A stretch of 64,000 bases of DNA from Haloplanus sp. HW8-1 (GCF_023703795.1 NZ_CP098518.1:2728001-2792000), one strand, 5' to 3'; positions 17,608 to 26,233 are shown, counted from the stretch's first letter. Notes: generated from the letters alone by a model not told the origin. Made by a program: numbers and translations.

Positions 17608-17988
17608 TCCAGAGTTTACACGATTCTGAGCCAACGGGTTCGACCGCGTGACTGCCTGAAACCCATATTTCCACTTTTGCCGAGCCGAACATAAATTTCT
17701 GGCAGTCTGGAGTTCAATCATACTGTGAATGCGGGTCGCCGCTGTCGTGCCTTCGTTGATGACTGAGAGCGATACCCCCGTAATCATTCGCTCGTTGTGG
17801 GGGGCAACACGCGTTTGGAACGCCGTTTCCCTTGTTGTCCCTCTCTCACCGTGTGGGATCCACAGCTGCGAACTGCTAGTAGGTCACCACGGCGACGCAT
17901 CAGATACATGCTGAACATCTCGCATGAACGGCTTGACGGATATAGAGAATATAGTCAGTAGCGGGTAGAGCGCGACCCGGACTCCTTC
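17608..17988. other. Intergenic left flank of accessory island
   Basis: 381 bases without a convincing gene, visibly richer in A and T than the core (for example AACATAAATTTCTGG near 17688). Short open frames such as 17729-17914 lack haloarchaeal amino-acid bias. No second copy of the tRNA-Met 3' end is seen here. It most likely marks the junction between chromosome and island. Confidence 0.5.
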
Positions 17989-19290
17989 TCATTCGGACTC
18001 CTGTCCAGTTAGTCGGCGTTCGAACAGATAACCTGCACTCCCAAGTGCCGCAAGACTACCTAGAACCCCGAATCCAGGCCCTACCATCGATGTTTCGTCA
18101 TCAGCTGTTCCCAAGGGCCCATTAACACGTGATCCCTCACTTGACCCGCTGACGCCGGCATCAATTGCATAGAGATTGCCATCCCAACTCCCAACGAAGA
18201 CAGTGCCATCGGCGACGATGGGTGACGAGTGAACTTCATCGCCGGTCTCGAAGGCCCACTGTTTCTCCCCACTCTCGGCGTCCACTGCGTAGAGATGTTT
18301 ATCATCACTCCCGACGAAGATGGTTCCATCAGCCACCGTCGGCGACGACTCGACAAAATTGTCAGTTTCAAAGGCCCACTGTTGCTCGCCGCTCTTGACG
18401 TCGACCGCATAGAGGCTGACGTCGAGACCATCTTCGAGATCAGTGCCACTTCCGACAAAGACGGTTCCATCGGCAACCGTCGGGGAAGAATAGATTGCGC
18501 CCGCTGCTTCGAAGGCCCACTGTTTCTCACCGCTCTCGGCATCAATTGCGTAGAGATGGCTGTCAGCACTCCCGACGAAGACGGTGCCATCAACTACCGT
18601 CGGCGACGAATAAATCATCTCGTCGGATTCAAAGGCCCACTGTTTCTCGCCGGCATCTCCGAGGAATCCGGTATCGGTACCAATCGCGTAAAGTTTGGTA
18701 CCACCCCCGACGAAAAGGGTGCCATCAGCCACTGTCGGCGCCGAATATTTATTGGTAGAAATGGTGCCGATGCTCCACTTTTTGTCACCACTCTCGGCAT
18801 CTACCGCATAAATCGAGTCGTAGCCGCTTGAAACGAAGACTGTGTCATCGACTACCACCGGCTTCGAACGATATTGAACACTGACTGATGAAGGGAAACT
18901 CCACTTTTGTTCGCCACTCTCAGCATCAACTGCATAGAGGGTGCTGTCACCGCTCCCAATAAAGACGGTGCCATCGGCCACCGTCGGCGACGATCGAATC
19001 TTACCACGGGTCTCAAAGATCCACTTTCGCTCTCCACTCTGTGCATTGACAGCGTAGACATTTTCATCGTGACTCCCAAAGAAAACGGTGTCATCGGCTA
19101 CCGTGGGCGACGACACAACACGGTCCCCAGTATCGAATGCCCACTGTTGGCGAGGGCCCGAGGATGGTTTCTGTGCTGCTGTGGGTGTAGTTGCCAGTAT
19201 TGATGCACCAATTGCACTGCCGACGATTTTGAGTGCTCCTCGACGAGTAGAAGTAATGTCTCTGGACTGTACACAGTCGTTTGTATTCAT
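17989..19290 (-). CDS. Secreted PQQ-like beta-propeller protein with PGF-CTERM
   Basis: 433 residues. A Tat signal (TSTRRGALKIVGSAIGASIL) is at 14-33. Then come eight repeats of about 40 residues of the form SSPTVADGTVFVGS...LYAVDAESGEKQWAF, i.e. an eight-bladed PQQ/PQQ-like propeller. The C-terminus has GPGFGVLGSLAALG, a hydrophobic stretch and a basic ERRL, the tripartite PGF-CTERM signal processed by archaeosortase and lipid-anchored. It is therefore expected on the cell surface. The near-identical blades suggest recent internal duplication. Codon use is less GC-rich than the core, fitting transfer. Confidence 0.88.
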   Translation of the reverse strand: MNTNDCVQSRDITSTRRGALKIVGSAIGASILATTPTAAQKPSSGPRQQWAFDTGDRVVSSPTVADDTVFFGSHDENVYAVNAQSGERKWIFETRGKIRSSPTVADGTVFIGSGDSTLYAVDAESGEQKWSFPSSVSVQYRSKPVVVDDTVFVSSGYDSIYAVDAESGDKKWSIGTISTNKYSAPTVADGTLFVGGGTKLYAIGTDTGFLGDAGEKQWAFESDEMIYSSPTVVDGTVFVGSADSHLYAIDAESGEKQWAFEAAGAIYSSPTVADGTVFVGSGTDLEDGLDVSLYAVDVKSGEQQWAFETDNFVESSPTVADGTIFVGSDDKHLYAVDAESGEKQWAFETGDEVHSSPIVADGTVFVGSWDGNLYAIDAGVSGSSEGSRVNGPLGTADDETSMVGPGFGVLGSLAALGSAGYLFERRLTGQESE

Positions 19291-19655
19291 AAGGAAAACT
19301 CAGATTTCCCCTCTTGTAAAAATCTTCTAATCATGTTGGCCTTTTCTCACGTCGCTACGTGGACTCTCTGGACTGACCGATTCAAGCTAACTCTTTCTGG
19401 CAGGGATTTCGTGCAAGATACGCGCTCTGTATTCAGCAGGACTGCTGAAACCTATCACCAAGCGATGGTTTCAACAAGGCCGATTTGTTGGTGCACCCGT
19501 CAGGGAACCATAGTAATGTGAAACCAAGTCGAACATTTATAGATTTACCAAGGGGCTGACGAGAGGGGCTTCCATCGTCGCTCCTTCTGTGGGTCTCCCT
19601 ACGAGTAGTCCTAGTTGAGTCGTGTTGGTAGGTGAAGAGCGCGATTCGGGCCGGG
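19291..19655. other. Intergenic, possible insertion-sequence remnant
   Basis: 365 AT-richer bases upstream of MITE copy 2, with no credible complete gene. An 8-bp inverted repeat TTCAGCAG-GA-CTGCTGAA (19432-19449) preceded by GTGCAAGATACGCGC resembles end regions of haloarchaeal insertion sequences, but I cannot identify an element. A short leader and promoter for the beta-propeller gene lie at 19291-19330 (minus strand). Confidence 0.35.
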
Positions 19656-19659
19656 TTAC

Positions 19660-19932
19660 AGCGGTTCAAGGAGAAAGCCCACGGCTTCAGCCGTGGGATG
19701 AATCCGACAACAGCCGAAACAACTACCACGGTTCGTATCGTCGGTTGTGCTACCGAGTCTCGGGTAAGGATATGCACGCCAGCGCGGCGGTAGATGAAGC
19801 CCGCTATCCGAGTCGGGGGCCGGACTGGCACGGCCCACAACCCCACCGAACGACGCGAGTGGGGAACCTCTCCGTCGTGGGCACGGTCTGTGACCGTGGA
19901 ACCCCACGACTTCAGTCGTGGGAGGATGTCAG
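19660..19932. mobile_element. IS200/IS605-derived MITE, copy 2 (273 bp)
   Basis: Same element as 6488-6760, with a single substitution and the same ends: preceded by TTAC (19656-19659), ending GGATGTCAG, terminal 8-bp hairpins with TTCA loops. The near identity of two copies 13 kb apart implies recent movement by a transposase encoded elsewhere. Deleting the element joins GGTTAC to TACCAGCAACTC and yields an open frame with the downstream fragment, as if a gene was hit; the upstream part is however closed by a stop eight codons before the junction. Confidence 0.88.
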
Positions 19933-20106
19933 TACCAGCAACTCTACCCGCTTGGGAGACTCATGAAGATGCTCGAAAAGGACGAACTCCCGTTCTACGA
20001 CGCGGACAAGCACGACACGATGACGGAGAAGGAACGGATCGAAATGTATCAAGCGTGGGCCGAGTATCGAGAAAACCTCCGTACCGGAACGAAACCTAAC
20101 GAGTGA
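19933..20106 (+). pseudogene. 3' fragment of an unknown gene, cut by MITE
   Basis: 57 codons open from the end of the MITE to the stop at 20104, containing LPFYDADKHDTMTEKERIEM and ending RTGTKPNE. It is helical and has real-gene composition. The ATG at 19963 could make it a 47-residue protein. More likely it is the tail of a gene disrupted by the element or by earlier decay, because the frame has a stop shortly before the insertion point. Family not recognised. Confidence 0.5.
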
Positions 20107-20149
20107 CTCCCACCCTACATTTTTCTCAGCGGTAGTTCTTGAGTGACGT

Positions 20150-21058
20150 ATGGATTTGGATCGGGCGCGTGGTGTCCTCCTTGGGCTAGCGTGTGGGGAT
20201 GCGCTTGGCCGGCCAGTCGAGTTTACGTCTGCGTCGGAGATCAGTGCTGAACATGGACGGCTCGACGAGATGGTCGGGCACGGCACGTGGAACCAGCCAG
20301 CCGGGACGATTACAGACGACACCGAACAAGCGCTGTGCATCGCCCGAAGTCTGGTAGAACGCCAAACGCTCGATCCGACGGATATCGCAGAGCGGTTCGT
20401 CGCGTGGTACGACAGTGGCCCGTTCGACATTGGAGAGATGACCAGGCGGGCGCTGAGACGTCTCAAACGCTGTGAAGCGTGGGACGAGGCGGGCCAGCAC
20501 GTGTGGGAGAACAGTCCGGAAGAGCAGAACGCGGGGAACGGGAGTGTGATGCGGTGCGCGCCGCTCGCCATTCCGTACGCGACGGACTGGGATCGGCTTG
20601 TCGAGGTGAGTCGGCAGTCCTCGCAGATCACGCACGCTGACCCGCGGTGTACCGAGGGCAGCACGGTGCTGAACCTCACAGTGGCTGGTCTGCTCGAAGA
20701 TGCTGAGACGCCGTTACAGGACGCGCTCGACTATGTCGGTGCGGACGCACCTGATGCGCTCGTGGCGGCACTCCGACCGCTTGCGCGTGGCGACTCGCCC
20801 GATACGTTGGAGACATCGGGCTACGTTGTGCATTCGCTGCAGACGGCACTCCACGATGGCCTTGTCGTGGACAGTGCCAAGGACGCGATTGTGACGGCGG
20901 TGAATCGTGGTGGTGATACGGATACGGTTGGGGCGATTGCGGGTGCAGTCGCTGGGGCGCGGTTTGGGGCGTCACAGCTTCCGGATCGATGGCTAAGTGC
21001 TGTCGACGAGACCGACGAACTCGAAACACTGGCCGAGCGACTCGTGGAGGTGGCGTAA
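20150..21058 (+). CDS. ADP-ribosylglycohydrolase family protein
   Basis: 302 residues of the DraG/ARH fold. N-terminal GVLLGLACGDALGRPVEF (8-25), metal-binding TDDTEQAL near 55, central GNGSVMRCAPLA near 130 and C-terminal NRGGDTDTVGAIAGAVAG near 255 supply the paired Mg-binding Asp and Thr residues. Such enzymes remove ADP-ribose from proteins or nucleic acids. In an island with restriction and toxin-like genes it may reverse a modification made by a mobile element or an antitoxin-like system; that context role is inference. All key motifs are intact. Confidence 0.9.
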   Translation: MDLDRARGVLLGLACGDALGRPVEFTSASEISAEHGRLDEMVGHGTWNQPAGTITDDTEQALCIARSLVERQTLDPTDIAERFVAWYDSGPFDIGEMTRRALRRLKRCEAWDEAGQHVWENSPEEQNAGNGSVMRCAPLAIPYATDWDRLVEVSRQSSQITHADPRCTEGSTVLNLTVAGLLEDAETPLQDALDYVGADAPDALVAALRPLARGDSPDTLETSGYVVHSLQTALHDGLVVDSAKDAIVTAVNRGGDTDTVGAIAGAVAGARFGASQLPDRWLSAVDETDELETLAERLVEVA

Positions 21059-21164
21059 TGTACGTATTGGCGTCTTGACTGAGACGTGTGGGTCGAGTCA
21101 GCATCGGCGACGGGTCGGGACTCCATACAAACCGAGTCTAGCCGCCCCAGATTGTTTGGGTGAA

Positions 21165-22208
21165 CTATAGCCACGAGAGGCCAGTGTTGAGTTCTTCGAG
21201 GAAGGATGAACGGATCTCCACAGTGGGTGGGAGGGAGAGTTGTTCGCCTTCCCGGTCAAGAATCGTTTCGCGGAGGAACGGATGGGCTGGGTCGAATGCG
21301 GGACTTGCTTGGATGCGGTAGTCGCTGTCGATGGTGAACAGCGCGGCGTCGAACGCGCGGTGGTGCAGTGAGTTCAATACGAGAACGTTTTCCGGATGTT
21401 CGGCGAGTTCTGGGTGTTGACTTCGTGGGAGGATGTGTGCGAGATCAAGCAGCTCATCTTCTCGAATACCGGTCAGGGTACACGCGTGGTCGTAGCGGTC
21501 GAGTATGTCTGCCCGGAAGGCGTCGCTTACGGTGATTTCGGATGTTTCGTAGCGGCGAATCCGGCCACTCGAATCGAGGGGTTCTCCGGTCGGCCACTGG
21601 GCCACCTCTCCGGTCTGGATCCACTGCTGCCAGACGGCCGGTGCCTCGCTGTCGTCGTTCTGCCGGGCGCGGTCGTGCAGCCACGTGACGGGGACGGCGT
21701 TGGTGTTGAGGATCGAGAAGTGAAACCGGTAATTCGGGACCTGGGTCCCGTCATCGGCCTGGTATGCGTGGACTTCGAAGTGGTCGGGAACGCAGAGCCC
21801 ACAGAACTCGACGACGCCTGATTCGGGTTTGCGGAACACGAGGACTGGCGAGACATCCTCGCGCCGACCGGCCGCAGCGTTGTCGAAGGCAGCCTTGATT
21901 TTCTGGTTCTGCGCGGATTTATCGTAGGGGTTTGAGGCCTTTGCGTCGCCCCAGTAACTGATGTAGCCGGCGTTGACGGCGAGCGTGTCCTCCCACGGGT
22001 CGTCGTGCTGAGAGATGCCGCTGTCGTTGGAGACGAGCACGAGCGCAGCAGGGGTATCGGACCGGTCCGCACCGAGATCACGGATGCCGCCGGTATTCTT
22101 GATGCCGGTGTCGAGCGGACCACGGATCCACCGCAGGAACTGGTCCTCCGGGTTGCGGTAACTGCCAGTGTCGCGGTATTGCTGCCCGACCCGAAAGGCG
22201 TGCTGCAT
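21165..22208 (-). CDS. HNH endonuclease, probable modification-dependent restriction enzyme
   Basis: 347 residues. The C-terminus is an HNH nuclease: CTLTGIREDELLDLAHILP (AHILP at 257-261), ENVLVLNSLHHRAFD and DSDYRI complete the beta-beta-alpha metal fold. The N-terminal 190 residues (FRVGQQYRDTG, GYISYWGDAK, SPVLVFRKPESGVVEFCGL) resemble in layout the SRA-like reading domains of AspBHI-type and other type IV enzymes that recognise modified bases. It has no methylase partner nearby, as expected for type IV restriction. The N-terminal assignment is by pattern only. Confidence 0.75.
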   Translation of the reverse strand: MQHAFRVGQQYRDTGSYRNPEDQFLRWIRGPLDTGIKNTGGIRDLGADRSDTPAALVLVSNDSGISQHDDPWEDTLAVNAGYISYWGDAKASNPYDKSAQNQKIKAAFDNAAAGRREDVSPVLVFRKPESGVVEFCGLCVPDHFEVHAYQADDGTQVPNYRFHFSILNTNAVPVTWLHDRARQNDDSEAPAVWQQWIQTGEVAQWPTGEPLDSSGRIRRYETSEITVSDAFRADILDRYDHACTLTGIREDELLDLAHILPRSQHPELAEHPENVLVLNSLHHRAFDAALFTIDSDYRIQASPAFDPAHPFLRETILDREGEQLSLPPTVEIRSSFLEELNTGLSWL

Positions 22209-22258
22209 GATACCGCGGCATTACGTCTGTCAGTCAATAAATGCCTGCGTGATACGCG

Positions 22259-22528
22259 CTACTCGTCCGTTTCAGCCTGCGGTTCAAGTGGTTCGAACGT
22301 TCTGAGCTGGTCACCCAGCTGCTCTCGGAAGTCGTCCGTTGACGTTACTTGGATGCTTCCCGGCATCGGTCCGTAGTCGTCCCAGTTCGAGGTGTATCGG
22401 ACGACGCGTGAGTGAAGCTCCCCGCTTCCGGTTTCAAGATCGTACTCGTCGAAGACGTGGTGAACGTCGAGAACGAGCACCGCTCCATGTTCGTCGTGTT
22501 CGTAAATCGTATTGCCGGTGACTCTCAT
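22259..22528 (-). CDS. Small acidic hypothetical protein (89 aa)
   Basis: 89 residues starting MRVTGNTIYEHDEHGAVLVL; a beta-rich first half (VLVLDVHHVFDEYDLETG) and a polar, Glu-rich tail. It lies 50 bases upstream of the HNH nuclease gene on the same strand and could be co-transcribed as an accessory or immunity protein, though nothing in it proves this. No known domain seen. Confidence 0.6.
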   Translation of the reverse strand: MRVTGNTIYEHDEHGAVLVLDVHHVFDEYDLETGSGELHSRVVRYTSNWDDYGPMPGSIQVTSTDDFREQLGDQLRTFEPLEPQAETDE

Positions 22529-22776
22529 CCTTTCTTCTGTTCGGATTGGTGCGCTGGAGTATGTATTCGGGGGCCGCTCGACAGCTATGCTATCGCGCCG
22601 GTGTCTTCCGCGACTATCGTTCCAGTTTCACAGACCGGGTTCGTACAGTAGAGATCAGATATCTGGGGCATTGGTTCGGCAATCATCAGGATACCAGCAA
22701 TCAGTTTCCCTGAACCGAGTCGGATTCGGCCTGGTAGCGTCTGTAAAACCGCACACTACCTTGCTGTGCTGGACCG

Positions 22777-23214
22777 TTACTCAGTCCAGAATGCTTCGAT
22801 TCGTTCGTCGAGACGAGTGAGAACGGTGGTGAGTACGTCCCGCCATTCGTCCGGATAGTCCTCGTCTTCACCTAGTGTCGGTGTATCTGGGGGCGGGTGG
22901 AAGTGCTCACGGGTGTTGTGGTCGTTCGGGTGACGATCCCAGCGGCACTCCCAGGATTCCCCCGTGTTGTATTGCTCAGCGTAATGGATGTTGAAGTCGT
23001 CCGTCTCGAACCACCGAATGCGGAGATACGCACGCGTGACTCCGCCAGGGAAGTACCCGAGGTCGTAGTCTGCGACGACAGAATTCGGTGCATACGCGGG
23101 GCGTGCTTGGATATCGTCGAAGCGAGCGCTTCGAGTGAGGTGTGCGGCAATTCGGTCGAGAAGTTCAGCATCGAGAGGGCCGGTCCGGGGCGGATCGGCC
23201 GGGTTGTCAGGCAT
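22777..23214 (-). CDS. Putative toxin-like partner of wHTH protein
   Basis: 145 residues beginning MPDNPADPPRTGPLDAELL. The core has a beta-sheet pattern (GGVTRAYLRIRWFETDDFNIHYAEQY) followed by ECRWDRHPNDHNTREHFHPPP, a His-rich motif like that of the DUF6516 toxin-like family. It overlaps the upstream wHTH gene by eight bases, the arrangement of a regulator/effector or toxin-antitoxin pair. The similarity is by eye, so a non-toxic role is possible. Confidence 0.6.
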   Translation of the reverse strand: MPDNPADPPRTGPLDAELLDRIAAHLTRSARFDDIQARPAYAPNSVVADYDLGYFPGGVTRAYLRIRWFETDDFNIHYAEQYNTGESWECRWDRHPNDHNTREHFHPPPDTPTLGEDEDYPDEWRDVLTTVLTRLDERIEAFWTE

Positions 23215-23776
23215 CGATGTGACCAGGGGTGCTCCCAGCGGCTGGCTGGTCACGTCGCGCGGCGTCGAGGAGGGCCGCTCTGCGTTCGAGAGTTTTCCAC
23301 TCGGAGAGGGCCTCCCACGCGTTTTCAGTGGGCATGTCCCGGCTGGCTTCGACGAGGGAGACGTCATCGGGGTCGTCTGTGTCGAATTGGTCTCTGTAGT
23401 CTTCGATCTGGTCGATAGCGTCCGAAAGCGCCTCGACGATCTCTTGTTCGGAGTAGTCCTCGCGGATGTGGTCGATGCGTCGCCACTGGAAGTACGCGTC
23501 GTTGCGCTCGTATCGGACCGGGCGGCCGTCGTGGCGGTGGACCAGTCCCATCTCGTCGAACCACTCCAGATAGTCTCGAGCCGTCTCGGTATCGCAGTCA
23601 GCGAGGTCAGCGATAGCGGATACCTTGGAGGGGGTTCGAAGCCCGGTGACGACGTCAAGAAGTCGCTCGCGGATCGGTCCGCCCTTGAGCAGCGATTCGG
23701 GTGACTCCAGTTCGTCGATGTCTGGCGGTGATTCGTCGCCAGGGTACGCGTCGTCTGGAATGTCAGTGATATCCAT
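23207..23776 (-). CDS. Winged-helix protein, probable regulator or antitoxin
   Basis: 189 residues. A winged helix-turn-helix occupies about 35-100 (IRERLLDVVTGLRTPSKVSA, IADLADCDTETARDYLEWFD, then wing RHDGRPVRYERND), and a helical C-terminal half follows. This layout is common among haloarchaeal ArsR/TrmB-like small regulators paired with an effector gene. Its stop overlaps the start of the toxin-like gene by eight bases, so the two are translationally coupled. Start at the ATG at 23776. Confidence 0.72.
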   Translation of the reverse strand: MDITDIPDDAYPGDESPPDIDELESPESLLKGGPIRERLLDVVTGLRTPSKVSAIADLADCDTETARDYLEWFDEMGLVHRHDGRPVRYERNDAYFQWRRIDHIREDYSEQEIVEALSDAIDQIEDYRDQFDTDDPDDVSLVEASRDMPTENAWEALSEWKTLERRAALLDAARRDQPAAGSTPGHIDA

Positions 23777-23886
23777 TCGTGAGTCCCTCTTAGCGTAGCT
23801 TAACACCTGAAGCGACATATATCTATTGTAGACTGAATTATTTCTGCTTCAGATGATTGTAGAAACGCGCAGCTCGTTTCCGCACC

Positions 23887-23911
23887 GGCAGGTCTGGTTC
23901 GATCCCCTGCC
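23887..23911 (+). other. tRNA T-arm-like sequence, possible attachment site remnant
   Basis: GGCAGG and CCTGCC (23887-23892 and 23906-23911) bracket a TGGTTCGATCC core that looks like a tRNA T-arm end. It sits two bases from the 3' end of the decayed integrase gene, where attachment sites often lie. The T-stem pairing is poor, so it is not a working tRNA, and I cannot match it to a particular tRNA. Confidence 0.3.
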
Positions 23912-23912
23912 G

Positions 23913-24578
23913 TTACACCTTCCGCATATGGTCGTAGATTCGTTCGGTGGTTTGGATACTCCGGTGACGAAGTCGACTGCGGACGTCGCAGAGGGTGTTC
24001 CCGTCTTCGGCGTTCATCATCCGGTAGGTGATACCGTGACACAGTGCGTGCGGCGTGACATCGTCAGGTGTGCCTCTGCTCCCGTCAATCTTGTAGGGTC
24101 GAATACCTGCTTCGTCCGCGATCTTGTGTAGCATGTTCCGAATGCCCTGCTCGGAGATGCAATCCGAGAAGCGAGCAGGCGTGTCTTTCCAGCGATTAGT
24201 GAGGAGCTCTCCAGCGCATACGTCTTGGTCGAATACGAGAAAGACGACGGGACGACTGGGATCTGGGCAGAGTGCCCGCTTTGTGAGGAAGTCGTGAGTC
24301 CTCAGTAACAGTAGGCGCGAATTCTTGAATAACTGTACATGCAACGGTCCCGAATATTGGTCAACCGGTCTGAAGATATATATCCAGCTCTTGCCGTACT
24401 TCATCGCCAGTCGCGTCAGTCGCTTCTGCGGGTTGTTTCGTGAGCATCCAGTTCTTAAGCGTGAGGACTGACCAAGGAGACACGTAGGACGTCCGGTAGA
24501 GGGCCAAGGGGAGCCCGTAATTAGCGGAGTCTTAGGTTCTAAAACTAGCGTATCCTGGAGGGATAACCAGCTATTCAC
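23913..24578 (-). pseudogene. Tyrosine recombinase (integrase), frameshifted remnant
   Basis: The C-terminal catalytic domain is readable: TPHALCHGITYRMMN matches the HxxR box but has Cys where the catalytic Arg should be, and LRHRSIQTTERIYDHMRKV ends in the Tyr box. The N-terminal part reads in another frame: between about 24510 and 24362 the second frame gives SVLTLKNWMLTKQPAEATDA and runs to a TGA, typical of haloarchaeal integrases. With a frameshift and a lost catalytic residue it is very likely dead. It marks the region as formerly mobile. Confidence 0.75.
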
Positions 24579-24589
24579 ACACTCCTCGA

Positions 24590-26233
24590 TCAGTCCAGAT
24601 CTTGCACTCCTGTCGAATCACCCTCACCGAAGTCAGCTCCTTCTGATCGCGTCGGTTTGCGCTGCCGTTCATCGTAGGCGTCATGCCATTCCTCGATGAC
24701 TGGCCGGCTTCCAGCCCCGTGGGGCGTGCGTCGCTGTCGAACCTGGATCAAGGCTGGCGTGTTCATCGCATCCCCTGAGACGACTGCTTGCCCGGGCGTT
24801 AACCCTGGAAGTTCTCTGAGAACATCTTCGCCGGCGGCTTCGACAGAATTCTTGATCGCGTCTTGGTCGTTCGGGTTCTGGATTTGCATCGAAATCTGCG
24901 TCCCACACTGTGATAGTACGTCTTGATCGATTTTCGACGGTCGTTGACTGATAATTCCGAGCCCGAACCCGAACTTGCGGCCTTCGGATGTGATCGTCCG
25001 CATAATTCCTAACGACGGAGCATCACCAGAGGCCGGGGCAAACCGATGACCTTCCTCAAAGAGCGCGAATATCGGATGGTCGATTGCAGACTCGCGGTCC
25101 CGCACGTCATCGAGTCGCTCTCGATACATCCGTCGTAAGAGAACGGTGGTGATGAGTTGCTGATCCCATCGATCCAGCGTGTCCATCTGAAGCACTGTAC
25201 ACTGTCCTGCATCCACAATCTCGTCCAACGGGACGTTTTCTTCGGGATGGAAGAGATCATTCCGCTCGATCGACCGTCGGAGTCGCCACTCTAAGGCACC
25301 AACACTTGCGTCATCGTCACCGTAAATCCGCTCCATTTCGGCAATGAGTTCGTCTACGCCCCACGTCCGACTCTCCTGTCTCTGCATCGCGCGCCACGCC
25401 GTCGAAAGCCGCTCTTGCATCCGATTACTCGGATTGTCCAGGATCGCCATCACGTCGCCGATCTCCAGTTCAGAGATGCGAACGCGAAGTCGCTCCGGGT
25501 CATAGTACACAATATCCGGCTCATACCCATCCTCATCCTGGAAGGCCGCCTCGCCCTGCATATCAGCCAAGGTATCGTACTCGCCGTGCGGGTCAAACAC
25601 GAGTAGTGATGCGCGTGCACTCGGCCGCATCATCTCCTCGATCAAGACAGACGCAGTGTAGGATTTCCCGCTACCAGTCGATGCGAGGATCGCCAAGTGT
25701 GTCGAGGCGAACTCCTCGATTGGGATGTGAATGTTCGTCGCTTCAGCGGGACGGTTCAACAGCCACCCGACGTGCGCGATGCCGTCCAGGCCAGCCACAT
25801 CCGTACTGTCCGTTTCACACCCGAGGTTCGGAAGCACCGTTTCGAGTTGCTGATCCGGAGCGATCGACAGCGGTGTTCCCGGATCCGGGAGCTGTCGCGG
25901 ATTGGCGAACGTAGTCATGTCGGTGTCGTAGTATCCGATGACCGTTGCGGTCAGTCGGTACAACTCGGTGTCATCGGTCGGCACACCGAGTGTCGCCGCG
26001 ACCGTCTCCGGGCCGACTTCTGGATCGGCGAGGAACCCCTCCGGCAAGCCTCTGATCAGTTCGCGGTTCGTGACACGAGCAAAGACCGACCGCTCGCCGC
26101 CATCGGCCGAGACGGTATACGTGATGAACTCGCCCGTCTTGATCGACCGGTCCGACGGGGTTACGAACACGAATTCGTTCGGATCTTCACCCGGTCCAGC
26201 GACGGTCCCGACGACGTCTGAGCGGCCAGCCAT
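24590..26233 (-). CDS. herA: HerA-type hexameric DNA translocase
   Basis: 547 residues. An N-terminal beta-barrel (HAS-like, about 1-130) is followed by the FtsK/HerA ATPase core: Walker A ASTGSGKSYTASVL near 188, Walker B PIFALFEEGHRFAP near 390, and the arginine-finger region RTITSEGRKFGFGLGIISQR. HerA pumps double-stranded DNA and drives NurA to resect ends. It is the last gene of the mre11-rad50-nurA-X-herA unit and shares a TAATG stop/start with the gene before it. An intact, full-length copy. Confidence 0.9.
   Translation of the reverse strand: MAGRSDVVGTVAGPGEDPNEFVFVTPSDRSIKTGEFITYTVSADGGERSVFARVTNRELIRGLPEGFLADPEVGPETVAATLGVPTDDTELYRLTATVIGYYDTDMTTFANPRQLPDPGTPLSIAPDQQLETVLPNLGCETDSTDVAGLDGIAHVGWLLNRPAEATNIHIPIEEFASTHLAILASTGSGKSYTASVLIEEMMRPSARASLLVFDPHGEYDTLADMQGEAAFQDEDGYEPDIVYYDPERLRVRISELEIGDVMAILDNPSNRMQERLSTAWRAMQRQESRTWGVDELIAEMERIYGDDDASVGALEWRLRRSIERNDLFHPEENVPLDEIVDAGQCTVLQMDTLDRWDQQLITTVLLRRMYRERLDDVRDRESAIDHPIFALFEEGHRFAPASGDAPSLGIMRTITSEGRKFGFGLGIISQRPSKIDQDVLSQCGTQISMQIQNPNDQDAIKNSVEAAGEDVLRELPGLTPGQAVVSGDAMNTPALIQVRQRRTPHGAGSRPVIEEWHDAYDERQRKPTRSEGADFGEGDSTGVQDLD

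Noticed and set aside
17729-17914. Short plus-strand gene behind tRNA-Met
   Set aside because: Amino-acid composition lacks the acidic bias, no ribosome-binding or TATA context stands out.
18165-19330. Plus-strand frames across the beta-propeller gene
   Set aside because: They are antisense to the propeller repeats and repeat with the same 40-codon period.
23887-23912. Complete tRNA gene
   Set aside because: No acceptor, D or anticodon arms upstream and the T-stem does not pair.
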